Part shown: positions 1 through 12,500 of the stretch, piece by piece
Numbering within the stretch: the stretch's first letter is position 1
How the letters are laid out: every line of letters begins with the position of its first letter
NCBI RefSeq assembly: GCF_033118175.1
Contig: NC_083693.1
Span: 29,645,981 to 29,709,980 of the forward strand
Length of the DNA stretch: 64,000 nucleotides
Direction of reading: 5' to 3'
Origin: Dama dama
Taxonomy: Eukaryota; Chordata; Mammalia; Artiodactyla; Cervidae
The notes under the pieces: model-generated
Databases searched by the model: none
Told to the model about the DNA's origin: nothing
The model's input: only the letters and a program-made list of their open reading frames with translations
Translations under genes and position numbers: made by a program

Positions 1-393
1 GACTTATCAGCTCCAGGGTCTTTAGGAGAGGATAGGAGACGGCACAGGGCAGCCCTCAAGGCCATCCATCATCCACTGAGGACTTCTCATCTGACCCTGG
101 AGCTGGACTCCCTGAGATCAGACCCAGAGCCTTGGGCTACAGGAGCCATGCCAAGCCTGGGGTGCCATTGGCGTGAGGGGCAGGAGCTGGGAGGCACTTG
201 GACAGTCTGAGCATCAGAAACTGGAGTGGTCCCCTGGGAAGAGTGGAGTGAACATGGGCCAGAGACTCTGTCCCCAAGGGGAGGACGCTGGTGCCTCAGG
301 CTTCAGAAACAGGGGCCCTGCCGTGGGTCCCTGGGACAGAGGCGTGTGGGCATCTCACATAGGGACCAGGTGAATGTACGGACCAGAGACTGT
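1..393 (-). other. ANPEP: ANPEP 3' untranslated region (partial)
   Basis: Sequence downstream of the ANPEP stop codon on the minus strand. I see no AATAAA or ATTAAA on the minus strand (TTTATT or TTTAAT on the plus strand) in these 393 bases, so the polyadenylation site probably lies beyond the left edge. No repeat is recognised here. Confidence 0.6.
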
Positions 394-543
394 TTAGCTG
401 TGGTCTCTGAACCATTTTAACACCACCTCCTTGTTCTCCTTCACCCACTTGATATTGGCTTTGGTCTTCTCCAGGGCTTGCTCCAGAGCCCGTGTTCCTG
501 AGCCGAAGCCGACATCCATGTTGTTCTCCTTGAACTCCTCCAG
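394..543 (-). CDS. ANPEP: ANPEP coding exon 20 (last; residues 917-965 and stop)
   Basis: Starts after the acceptor AG at 545-544 with CTGGAGGAG and ends at the TAA at 396-394. It encodes the C-terminal helices, including a Lys-rich stretch that ends in Trp-Phe-Arg-Asp-His-Ser. Confidence 0.95.
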   Translation of the reverse strand: MEEFKENNMDVGFGSGTRALEQALEKTKANIKWVKENKEVVLKWFRDHS

Positions 544-3500
544 CTGCCAGGAAAAGGATACTTCTGAGCCTCAGGCTGGGTCTCTAACACAGCCCTGCGG
601 AGAGGGCTACCAGGCCCTCTATCCCTCCCGGCCATGTTAGAGCCCCTGTGGATAGGGAATCCTTCCCTCTCTCTGCCAGATGTGAAAAACGACAGCCCCA
701 AAGGTCAACCAGGCTCCTATGTGTATTTGGACTTCATTGCGAGGTTCTTCATTGAGCTGATCCTCTGTTTTTAATTGAAATACAGTCTTAATCCAATCAA
801 GGGAGGAAAGAAGGACAAATTAAATAGGCACCACAAGGGAGCAAGCAGCCAAATTCAAAATGTATAGAAATGGCCATTTCTATAGCACACATGACCTGGC
901 TGCTTGAGCAAATAAGTGGTTTTTTTTAAATTTTTTTAAGATTAAAATATGTATTAGTACTGGAGATTGTAGCAATGGCAATTAGGCAAGAAAATGAAAT
1001 TAAAAGCATCCAGAAAGGAAGAAGTAAACTATTTCTATTTACAGATGACCCAATTTTATACACAGAAAACTCCAAGGAATTGAAATGGAAAAAAAGGACA
1101 ACTATTAAAACTTGAGTTCAATAAGTTTTCAGGATACAAGATCAATATACAAAAATTAATTGTATTTCTATACACTAGGTATGAAAAATCTGAAAACAAA
1201 ATTAAGAAAACAGTTCCATTAACAATAGCATCAAAAAGAATAAAATACTTAGGAATAAATTTGACAAAAGATGTGCAAGACTGGTATGTGGAAAACTAAA
1301 AAATATTGTTGAGAAAAATTAAGAAGACCTAAATAAAAGGGGGAAAAAGACTTAAATAAATCTGTGTTAATGAATTGGTAGATTTAATATTACTAACATG
1401 GAAATGCTCCCCGAATTGATCCACAGATTCAGTGCAATCCCTATCTAAATTTCAACTGTCCTTTTTTTGCAGAAATTGGCAAGCTGATTCATAAAGAAAT
1501 TCATAAAGAAATGCAAAGACTCAGAATAGCAAAATGACTTTGGAAAAGAACAAAGTTGGAGGGCTTACAATCCAAATTTCAAAACTCACTACAAATCTAT
1601 GATAAGACAACACTGCTAACCTAAATATAAACAGATAGATTAGTGAAATAGAATTGAGAGTCCAGAAATGGACCCTAACATTTATAGTCAATTGATTTTC
1701 AACAAAGGTGTCAAGATCATTCAATAGGTGAAAGAATAGTCATTTTATCAACAGAGGAATGGTTAAAGAAGATGTGGTACATGTATACAATGGAATATTA
1801 CTCAGCCATAAAAAAGGACAAAATAATGCCATTTGCCACAACATGGATGGACCTAGAGATTGTCATACTAAGTGAAGTAAATCAGACAGAGAAAGACAAA
1901 TATATGTTATCACTTACATGTGGAATCTAATTTTAAAAATGATATAAATGAACTTATTTACAAAACAGAAAAAGACTTACAGATATGGGAAACAAATTTA
2001 TGGTTACAAAAGGGGAAACATGGGGGGTGAGGAGGGATAAATCAGGAACTTAGAATTTAGCACTATAAGCTAGATAACCAATATTCTATGATAACCTGTA
2101 TGAGAAAAGAATCTGAAAAAGAATGAATGTATATGTATATGTATGTATATGTATAACTGATTCACTATGCTGCAACCGGAAACTATCACAACATTGTAAA
2201 TCAACTATACTCCAATGACTTTTTTTAAAAAAATTAATAATATTACAAAAAAGAATAGTCCTTTAAATAAATGGGACTGGGACAACTGGATAACCACATG
2301 CAAAAGAATGAAGTTGGACCTCTGCCTTACACCATACACAGAAATCAAGTCAAACTGATCACTCCTAAATGTAAGAGCTAAGATGATAAGAATCTTAGTA
2401 AGAAGCATAGATACTACTTCAGATTGGTAATTGTTTCTTATGTATGACACATAAAGCACAAGCAGCAGAAGAAAAATAGTAAGTTAGACTTCATCAAAAT
2501 AAAAAAACTTCTGTGTATCAAAGACATTGTAAAGAGATTGAAAGGACAATTCACAAAATCAGAGAAAATACTTGCAAATCATGTGTCTAATAAGGGCCTG
2601 ATATCTAGGATAAATAAAGAACTCTTAAAACTCACAATAAAAAGACAAATACACTAATGAAAAACTGAATGAAGGATTTAAATACATTCCTCCAAAGAAG
2701 ATATACGAATGACCAAAAAGCACATGAAAAGATGCTCAACATCATGAGTCATCAGAGACATGAAACTCATAACCATGAGATACACTTTAACTTTAAAAAA
2801 AAGATGTAATTAAAAAAAAAAAGGAAAATAACAATTTTCCCCCAAACATAAAGAAATTGGAACCTTCATACATTGCTGATGGGAATGTAAATTGATGCAG
2901 TTGCTTTAAAAAACATTTTGGTGGTTTCTCAAAAAACATAGTTATCAAATGACCTAGCAATTCCACTCCTAGGAATACATTCAAAGGAAGTGAAAACAGA
3001 GATTCACTCAAAAATGTGTAAAAGGGACTTCCCTGACAGTCCAATGGTTAAGACTCTGCACTCTTAATTAAAGCAGGGGCCTTGGGTTCAATCCCTGGTT
3101 GGGGAACTAAGATCTCGCCAGCTGCCGTGGCATGCCAAAAAACAAAAGAGAGAGAGAGCGAATTTGAAAATGTCCTGGATATAGGATGATAGTAAGGAAT
3201 TGTTCATTTTCTTGGGTTTGCTAATGATACATTATGTTTTAAAATTTTCTTTACTTTAGATATGACCAAAGTGTTTACAAATGAAATTATATAATATCAG
3301 AGATTCGCTTGAAGACTATCTGCCCCTAAAAAAAAGTGTCAGCAGATGTTGCTAATTATTCAATCTGAATAATGGGTACATGGACGGTCATTATATTATT
3401 CTCTGTACCTTTTGCCAATACAAAAATTCCAAGATGAATAACTGCAATTGAACTGTGACATTTAAGAAGTCTGGATACCCAGCTTCCCCTGCACATGAAG

Positions 3501-6500
3501 AAGGCCTGACCACATGGAGCCCCACTGCCTTATGAACACCCCCTGCCTTTCGGTGGGAGCTGAGTGGCAGCTGTCCCCCGAGACTGGGGATGGACCTCCG
3601 GGGCTTGAGCCCCATGGTCCCAGGCTTCTTACCTGCTGGAGCTCAAAGTCAGTGGAGAATCTTCGGGTCACACCCTGGATGAGGTTGGAGAAGGAGAAGG
3701 AACCACCGCCATAACTGCAGGACAGGAGGAGAGAGAGGAGCCATGAGGGGGGCGGGGAAGCAGTGTTCAGTGACTGGCGGGCAACACACTGTCCCTATCT
3801 CAAAGATGCAAGGCAGTGACACGCCCAAGGAGACACCACTAGGGACCTAAAGCCAGGCTTGACCACATGTCCTTGTTCCCATCTCTTCAGCGAACACTCC
3901 CATCAGGCAGACTTTCTTCCCCCATGGGGGAAAGGGATGGCGAGACCCCACCGCCTTGTCTTTCAATTCCTGCCCCTACAGACCTCAAGCTGGATTCACC
4001 TGGTTTTTTGTTTTGTCTGTTTTTTGTGGCATTTTTTTTTGGCTGCACTGCGAGGCATGTGGAAACTTAGTTCCCTGACCAGGGATTGAACCTGAGCCCC
4101 CTTCATTGGAAGCACAGAGTCTGAACCCCTGGACCACCGGGGAAGCCCCTGGATTCTCTTTGGACCACGCCGATGCTGTGTCTGGTCTCTACTCCTGACC
4201 TTGTGGGGTCTGGCGCACACAAGGGGACCCACCCCTACCCCCAGGGGACCCAGCCTTGGTGGGAGCTTCCCCTAACAAGCTCTTGGCAGACTCACTCCAC
4301 AAAGAGTTTCTTCCAGTTGCTCCGGATGAAGTCCCAGGCCAGAGACTGCCCGATGACGTTGCTGGCAATGCTGGTAATGGTGGAGGTGGCGTCCTGCTTC
4401 CGGATGAGGTCGGGGTTCAGGGTGTAACTCAGGTACCTGTGAGGTCAGCATGCTGTGCAGTGAGTTAAAGGAGCCTGCTTGCCCCAGCCCCCCACACTCA
4501 TCCTGCGTCCTTTCCTGCATTCCTCTCCTGCATCTTCTCAACATCCCTTCAGAATGCTGTGGGTTGAAGCCCCCTTGGTCCTACCTCCCTCTCAGATGGG
4601 AGCCTAAGCAGTCCCCTAAGCAGGGTCACTGGTTATGCCAGGTGTCATACTTGGCATAGACCAGGTGTCTGATAAATATCTAGTGATGAATGAAGGAAGG
4701 AAGGGGTGATTCCTACATCAGGTAGAGTGGCCACTCCTGTCTTTGACATTGAGGGTGGCTCTTCTTTACTGATGTCCAGGAGATGGCAATATGAGGCACA
4801 CAATGGGAGCCAGGAGCCCTCATCTAAGGGTTAGGGGGTGCCCAGCTGGATGTCCAGAAGGACTCAGGTCCATCTGCAGCAGGACTATCTTGTTGTTGTT
4901 GTTTAGTCGCTAAGTCGTGTCCAACTCTTTTGCGACCCCATGGTCTGTAGCCCACCAGGCTCCTCTGTCCATGGGATTTCCCAGGCAAGAATACTGGAGT
5001 GGGTTGCCATTTCCTCCTCCAGGGGATCTTCCTGACCCAGGGATCAAACCCAGGTGTCCTGCATCACAGGTGGATTCTTTACCACTGAGCCACCTGGGAA
5101 GCCCGTGCCAAGACCCTTGAGAGAGAGGTAAAGGCCAGGAGAAATGCAGCAGTTAGAAGCACAGGATGTGGGCCCAGATCCAGACTCAAATCTTGGTTGT
5201 TGTTTTTTTTTTTTTAACTTAGTAAAGCTTCTGGACTTTGGGAGAGTTGTTTTGCTTCTCTGAGCCTCTGTGTCTTCATCTGTAAAATGGGAAACACACT
5301 GCCCCACTGCACGGGCTAAGAAGGATCCCACAAAGGAGAGTGTGGACGCCTGGCTGTTCTTTCTCCCCCACATTGGGACCCTGGTCTCCGGTGGGAGGGG
5401 AACTCATCCAGTCCTGTCCAGCTCTGGTCCTCACCTGTTCAGGAGCCAGATGTGGTTGGTGCAGGCCAGCGCTGAGCGGAGTTTGTCAGCTTCATTAACC
5501 AGCTGTGCCTGTTGTAACTGACTCCAGGCAAAGTCCCACTCTTCCTGGCCGCCCTGGGCAATGGCGTTGCAGTAGATGGTGGACCGCAGGTTGGGGTCGA
5601 TCCTGGCGTGGAGTTGGGGGTGTCAGGGGTGGAGAAGCAGCAAGGGGGCAGGGGATGAGGGTCTGATGAGGACAGGGCTGTGAGCTTGAGGGACAGATAA
5701 AGATCAGGGGACAAGCAGGGGACACACTCACGGATTAACTTGAGAGTTGTTCATCCACTGTTTGAAAAGTGTTTTGGCCAGCTCCTCACACTTAGACAAC
5801 CCATTGGAGCAGGCAGTGCTGACGGCATTAATCTCGCTGTATCTGCACAGGGGGTGATGACACTGTCAGCGTGCCTGACCCTGACTCCAGCAAAGACTCC
5901 CCTTGTCCTTATGCCCAGTCACTTCAGTTGTGTCTGACCCTTTGCGACCCTGTGGACTGTAGCCCGTCTGCTGGCATATAACTCCAGGCAGGGCAGCAGG
6001 CGCGGAGCTCTAAGGCCACAGCCCACTCACCCTTTGGCGGCTTTGCTTCTTGCTTGTGCAGCCAAGGGAGGGCTGGCACAGACCCCAGCCCCACCTTTAA
6101 CACCTAGAGTCTGCATGACCATGCCAGTGAGGGGACCAGGGAGGTTCAGTTTGGTCCTTCGCACAAAGAGGCCAGACGGGTTCATAGGCCGCACAGAGCT
6201 TCGGGGCAGGGCCCCCCACTCCTGGGTGGGGCCGGTTTCCTCCCTGACTGGTTGCCCCGGTCTAGCCAGGAATTGTGAAATTTGGAGGAGGATGCTGTGG
6301 GAACTTGCTCTGGGCTTCCCAGGTCAGGGTGTCGGGGCCACCTGTGGTCTCCAGACTCGAGACAGGTCATACTCACTGGTCCATCAGGTTTTCCGGGATC
6401 TCAGTCCAGTTTTTGGTGAGTTGTTCAAAATGTAGGAAGATGGGTTCAATCTGCTTCCTGAGGTAATCCTAGGGAAAAGAAAACATGAATTGCTTCAAAG

Positions 6501-9500
6501 AGGAGACTCATGCATGGGGCTTCCCTGGTGATCCAGTGATTAAGAATTTGCCTTGCAATGCAGGGGGCTCGGGTTGGATCCCTGGCCAGGGAATTAAGAT
6601 CCCACATGCCTTGGGGCAACTAAGCCCAGTGCAGCAACTAGAGAGTCTGTGCTCCACAATGGAAGATCCCCCGTGATGCAATGAAGACATCCGTGTGCTG
6701 CAGCTAAGAGCCGACACAGCCAAATAAGTAAGTAAATATTAAAAACTAAGACCCAACATAGCCAAATAAGTAAGTAAATAAATATTAAAAAAAAAAAAAC
6801 AAAGAGGAGACTCAAGCCTGACCCACCTGGAGTCCCATGGAGCCTCTGACGTGAGTGAGCACGCGTCGCAAGGGTTAATGGTTACAGAAGCAAGAGGCCA
6901 GAGGCCAAGGGAGTAACCCAAGGCCAGACAGTTCTCCAAGGGGCCAGGTTTCAGATGACTGATCTGAGATTCTTTCTCCTCAAAGCCTCCACCAGTTCTG
7001 ACACTCCATGTCTAAATGTCACTATTTCCTAATATCGTTTTAGGGCCTACCATTCCCCCACCGCCCGATGGTAACTATTCTGCCTTTATTGTGGGGAACT
7101 TAGAAAACTCCGTAAAGCATAAGCAGAAAATACTAACCCTCCCAAAGTGCTAAGAAAGTGTTAGTTGCTCAGTCTTGTCCTACTCTTTGAGACCCCATAG
7201 ACTGTAGCCCACCAGGCTCCTCTGTCCACGGAATTATCCAAGCAAGAATACTGGAGAATCATTTGGTGTATGCCTAAGGCCGACTCATATTGATGTATGG
7301 CAAAAACCATCACAATATTGTAAAGAAATTATCCTCCAATTAAATAAATGAAAAAAAAAAACAAAGAATACAGGAGTGGATTGCCATTCCCTTTGCCGAG
7401 GGATCTTCCTGACCCAGGGAGGGAACCTGCGTCTCTCGCATTATAGGATTCTTTATCACTGAGCCACCAGGGAAGCCGAGTGACTACATAATATTCCATC
7501 AAATGGATATTCTAGCTTACTTAACCAATCCCCAACTATTGGGCATTTAAGTGTTTTTGGTTTTCTTGTCTTTATAAACCACACTGCAGTGAACATCCCT
7601 CTGCATTCAGTTATGGATACAGAGCAAGCAGTTTGCCTCTGTCTCTGATCTCCCCTCCCCAACCCCCCATCCCCTCCCTCTACCTTCCCCTCAAGCTTCC
7701 AAACTGTTAACATCTGCTAGGCAAGCAGAGGCCCGTTCTTTTCACAGAGGATTCTTTGGGGCTGAAGAGGATTGCCGGAGGCCACACAACAGGTTGAAGG
7801 CTGTGCCCCCACTCCCATCCCCTTCCTGTACTGTGGCTTTTTCTGTTGCCTTCTGATAGTGCTAATTTCCAGATTTAGCAAACTTTGCTATAAGTCTTTC
7901 CATTTCTTGCCGTGCCCAACTTGCTCACCTTCTCAATCCCTGCTCCCTTCACCCCTCCCTCCCTCCTGATCTCTCACCACTACAAGGACCTGCTGTGGTA
8001 TCACCACTCCAGGTAATATTTCTACTCACTGCCTTGTGGCGTCATTTCAGGCACTGGGGAACTGAACCCTGGTGTGCCCCTCAGCACGTACCTGCATGGG
8101 GCCGTAGACCTCCGTGCGGTCGAACATGAGCTTGAAGTAGTTCAGACTGCTGATGGCGGCCTGCCAGGGCATGTACTCTGTCTCATTGTTCAGGAAGAGG
8201 GTGTTGTTCAGCGCCAGGGTGACAGGGATCATACGGGCACTGGGAATAGATAGAGGGGCTCAAGCCCAGCCCAGGCTCTCTGTGGGAACGCCAGCCCCCT
8301 CCTAGAGCCCAAGGTCGCAGAGGCCCAAATGATCAGCTCCAGCCTTCACCTGGTGGGGCTGGGGGGAGGGGTAGTGGACGCTCACCCACTGCCAGTCACA
8401 TTCCCTTGCTCAGTATCCCCATTTTACAGATGAGGAAACTGAGGCTCAGAGAGGTGACGTGCCTTGCCAAAGGCCACACAGACCTTAAGAGACAGATCTG
8501 AGATTCAAAAAGACAAGAGGCCTTTGCTCTCTGCTCTGCCCACTTCTCTGATTTGCTTGGCCCTCTGAGATTTCCTCCCTTCATCTTCTCAGGCCATTTG
8601 TTCATAAATGTCCATGGTCCATGTCTATGGGTGACATCACTTACATCAAAGAACTTAGCACCTGCCGGCGCTTACACACACAGCAGCTGCTCAATAAATC
8701 TCTGTTTATCTATGCCTGCCTCTCTCCTGTCGTCTCCTTCCCAGGTTTTTTAGCCTGACCTCCCTCGTAGCTCAGTCGATAAAGGGTAAAGAATCTGCCT
8801 GCAGTGCAGGAGACATTGGTTTGATCCCTGGGTTGGGAAGATTCCCTAGAGAAGTAAACCGCAACCCACTCCAGTATTCTTGCCTGGAGAATCCCATGGA
8901 CAGAGGAGCCTGGCGGGCTATAGACCATGAGGTCACAAGAGTCGGACATGACTGAGCGACTAAAGAGAGAGACAGAAGCATGCATGCGTGCTTAGTCGCT
9001 TCAGTTGTGTTGTGACTCTGTGCAATCCTATGGACTGTAGCCCGCCAGGCTCCTCTGTCCATGGGAATCCTAGGCAGTGCCCTTCTCCAGGGAATATTCC
9101 TGAGCCAGGGATCGAACCCGAGTCTCTTAAGTTTCCTGCATTGGCAGGTGGGTTCTTTACCCCTAGCGCCACCTCGGAAGCCTGACCCACAGGTAGCACT
9201 CAGGAAAACCTGGGTGTTGTGGAGCACACTGGAGTTCCAGAGTTGGAAAGATCTGTATCTGGCTGTCATGAGTTACTGTGTGACCTCAGGCAAGATGCTC
9301 AGACTCTGAGACTCTGATTCCTTCTCTGGGAACTCCGGGCTGAATGGTGATACTGTCTGGGGCTGTGGGGCCAAGGGAGGGGTGTCCCGAAGCACAGGGA
9401 GCCAGCACCCCATTCCTGGCACACGATGAGGACCACGGGAGAGAGAACACGGGCTCTCACTATGGGGTCACACTTGCCAAATCGCCGGGCTTCCACCGCT

Positions 9501-12500
9501 GAGCCGGTGGGGCCCGAGGGAGAAGGGGTGGGCACTCACCTGGCCAGGTTGAAGCTGTCATAGATGACCTGCGCCCGGTTGATGACAGGGATGACCTAGA
9601 AGGGGCAATAGAGCATGTGACCTCGGGCGGGCCATGGGGCAGGCCCTGCAGTCTGGGCTGCCATCTTGGGACTGGGCCTTGGGCAGTGGACGGCATGGCC
9701 CGGCAGGCACCCACCTCCGGCCTTGACATCAGCTGATTCTGAATCTTCTTCCAGTTGTTCTCATTGTAGTTCACCTGGTAATAGCCCGTTACGTTGATGT
9801 TCAGCAGGACCCATTCATCCGCTGCGGTTTTGAAGAGGTCACTCTGGCCTGTGGGGAGAGACGAGAGCTGGGCAAGGCTGCTCAGAAGGCCCTGGGCTGA
9901 CCTGACCCGGGCCCTCCCCGCTCCAGGCCTTGGCGGAACCGCCTCCTGGGCAGCCTGGCAGCAGCTGGCCCTCAGGCCACTAGGCCCACGCCAAGGCGAG
10001 GGGCAGAGAAGAAGGGTGGGACCGGGTGCCCGGACAAACTCTGGCGGGTGACCTTGGACAGACCAATTGCCATCTGTGAACCTCAGTGGCCAGGCCAGTG
10101 ACACCAGCTGGGACAACTCCATCGGCAACCCCCCTCCAGCTCAGACTCAACGCCCCAGGCCGCTGCTCCGTCTGCCATCTTTCCATCACACCCAGGAAGC
10201 GCCTCCCATCCAGTTAGCCCCCCAGCACTGCTCATCTCTTCCTGAGGGTTCCACGCCCCCTCCTCTCAGGTCTACCTCCAGCCTTCCTCCTGTCAGCTGA
10301 AGGGGCTCCTTGCATACCTGCAGATCAGACTCAATCCCTTTGGCTCCTCCTGGCCTGAGGACATTGTCTCCTGCAGCCAGCAGGGACCCGCTTCACCTCA
10401 AGGCTGCTCCTCTGTCTCAGCCAAGCTCAGTCCCCACGTTCTCTCCTACCTCAAGCCTCACACTTGCTATTGACTCTGCCTGGACAGCTTCTCTCTGCCA
10501 CTGTTAGCCTGGTGAACTCCTGCTCATCCTCTGACTCAATTCACCTCTTCCAGGAAGCCTTTCCTCACCTCTCCATAAAGTGAAAGCCTCCTTATTCTCT
10601 GATCTCTGCCTGCCTGCCCCAGAGGCTATAAACGCCTCTGATAAAGTACTCTGCACAGCTCCAGAAAGTATGAATGGCTTGTCTTCCTTCCCTTCATCTG
10701 CAGCCTTGGCTTAGGCAGGGGATGACCTGCCCTGACCTTGGTTTCCTCGGTGCCTGGCTGAGCAGGACCGCTCATGCTACGTGCCAGGCACTGTTGTGAA
10801 CATTTCATGGAAATCCTCTCCCTTAATCTTCACACAACTCAATGGGTGTAGATGTTGTCCCCAGCCCCATGTTACAGGTGGGGAAATGGAGACCAGCGAC
10901 AGATGGTAACTTGACTGGGGTCGCACAGCTGGGCAGCAACAGAGTAGAAATTAGAACCAAAGAAGCTGGCTCCACTTGTTGAATGAAAGGATGAAGGACA
11001 CCCCCAAGGATGAGGCCTGCCAGAACCCCAGAACACGGGCCAGGAGCTGGGAGGATGGCCTGGGGATTACTGTCCCCTAGGGGAGGGCCGGATTACTTCT
11101 CTCTTCGCCCCGAAGCCAGTAGTGTTCTTGCAGCTGGCCATTTCTGATGGATGAGATGGGAACAATCCACAGATAGCTGCAACAAGAAATCCCAGAGGCC
11201 AGGGGTGAGAAACGGCAGCTCTTGGCCACTGCCAGCGAAAAACAATCCTGCCCAGGCTCCCAGTTTCTGCCTGACTCTGGCACTAAACGCCCCCCTCCTC
11301 CTGGCCCAGGAGCGAGACTGATACCAACCACTACGGCAGGGGCCACAGCAGGCCAGCCCTGCTATGGTCAGAGGGTCTCACGGCAGCCGCTCCTGAGAAC
11401 CTCCCCGGGACGCCTGTCTCAGTGACCCCATGTGCTCACTTGAATTCTGAAGGGCGGGTGACGGTGGAGTTGGGGTCAAGGAGGAAGTGGTTCTGGGAGA
11501 TGGTCCCTGTGTTAGTATCCACGGTGATGACAGGGAAGCCCATCTGTAGGGTCCAGCGGTCCATGATGGCACTCACGGTGTCTGGCAGCACGATGGACGA
11601 CTGATCGTTCACAGCCTTGGGCAGGGGCGATGGTGCAGCCGTGAGCGGATGGCCATCCTCTCCCCCACCATTCTCCCCTGGGCACCCCTGCCCTCTCCTT
11701 AGGGTGCCACCTTGCTGGGAGGTACTGGAGGAGCTCCGGGCCACGAGGTTGTAGCTGGGCTCCCAGCCTGCCTCGCCCTCCTCTCAGCTGCCCAGTGCTG
11801 GACAAGCCAAGAGCTTTCCAGCCTCTGGTTCATTCTGTGTTGATTAAGGAAATCTGCATGCCCCCCCCCCCCCCCCACCAAACCCAACATTCTGTGATCA
11901 AGCCTGAGGTGGGTGTGTGTCAGGGAGGGGCACCCAGGATGCCCCATGGTTCAGCCTGAACAAATCTAAGAAGACAGGCAAGGGGAGGAGACAGAGATAA
12001 AGGAAAACCAGTGTCCCCAAGTCACAGGCAGGGTGAAGGAGAGGGCTGTGGGCGATGTGAAGGAAACACACGCGGATGGGGGTCTGGGGATGGACTTAGG
12101 ATGGTTGTTATTGTCTTAAATCTTTTCTCACGTGTGCCTATTGCTTTCATAATAACAAAAAACCAACCACGCTTGTTAATAACAGAGAAAATAAAAAACT
12201 AAGAAGAGCATAGACGAGGGCAGAAGCTACTATCAGAAGGTGCAAGCTGAGTGGGAGAGGATCTCTGGGGGGCTGCAGAGAGAGGGGGTTCGGGGGAGAG
12301 GGACGGGGAGATGCAGCTTGGAGGGGTGTCAGTGTGGAGGAGGGTTTGGCTTTGGAGGAAAGGAACTGGAAACTGAGGTTGGGCAAGGCAGACAGTGGAA
12401 GCAGAGAGGCACTGAGCCTGGGGGAGGTGGGGGCGGGGAACCAGGCTCACGACAGAGGGATGCTGGGCTGGAGAATGGCCAGGAGGGCCCAGGAGCCCAC

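Noticed and set aside
8756..8840. tRNA-like heads of SINEs as tRNA genes
   Set aside because: They lie within Bov-tA/CHR elements with A/B boxes but no complete cloverleaf.
9460..10128. 222-codon minus-strand frame
   Set aside because: Only 9715-9848 is real coding sequence (ANPEP exon 12); the rest is intron read-through.
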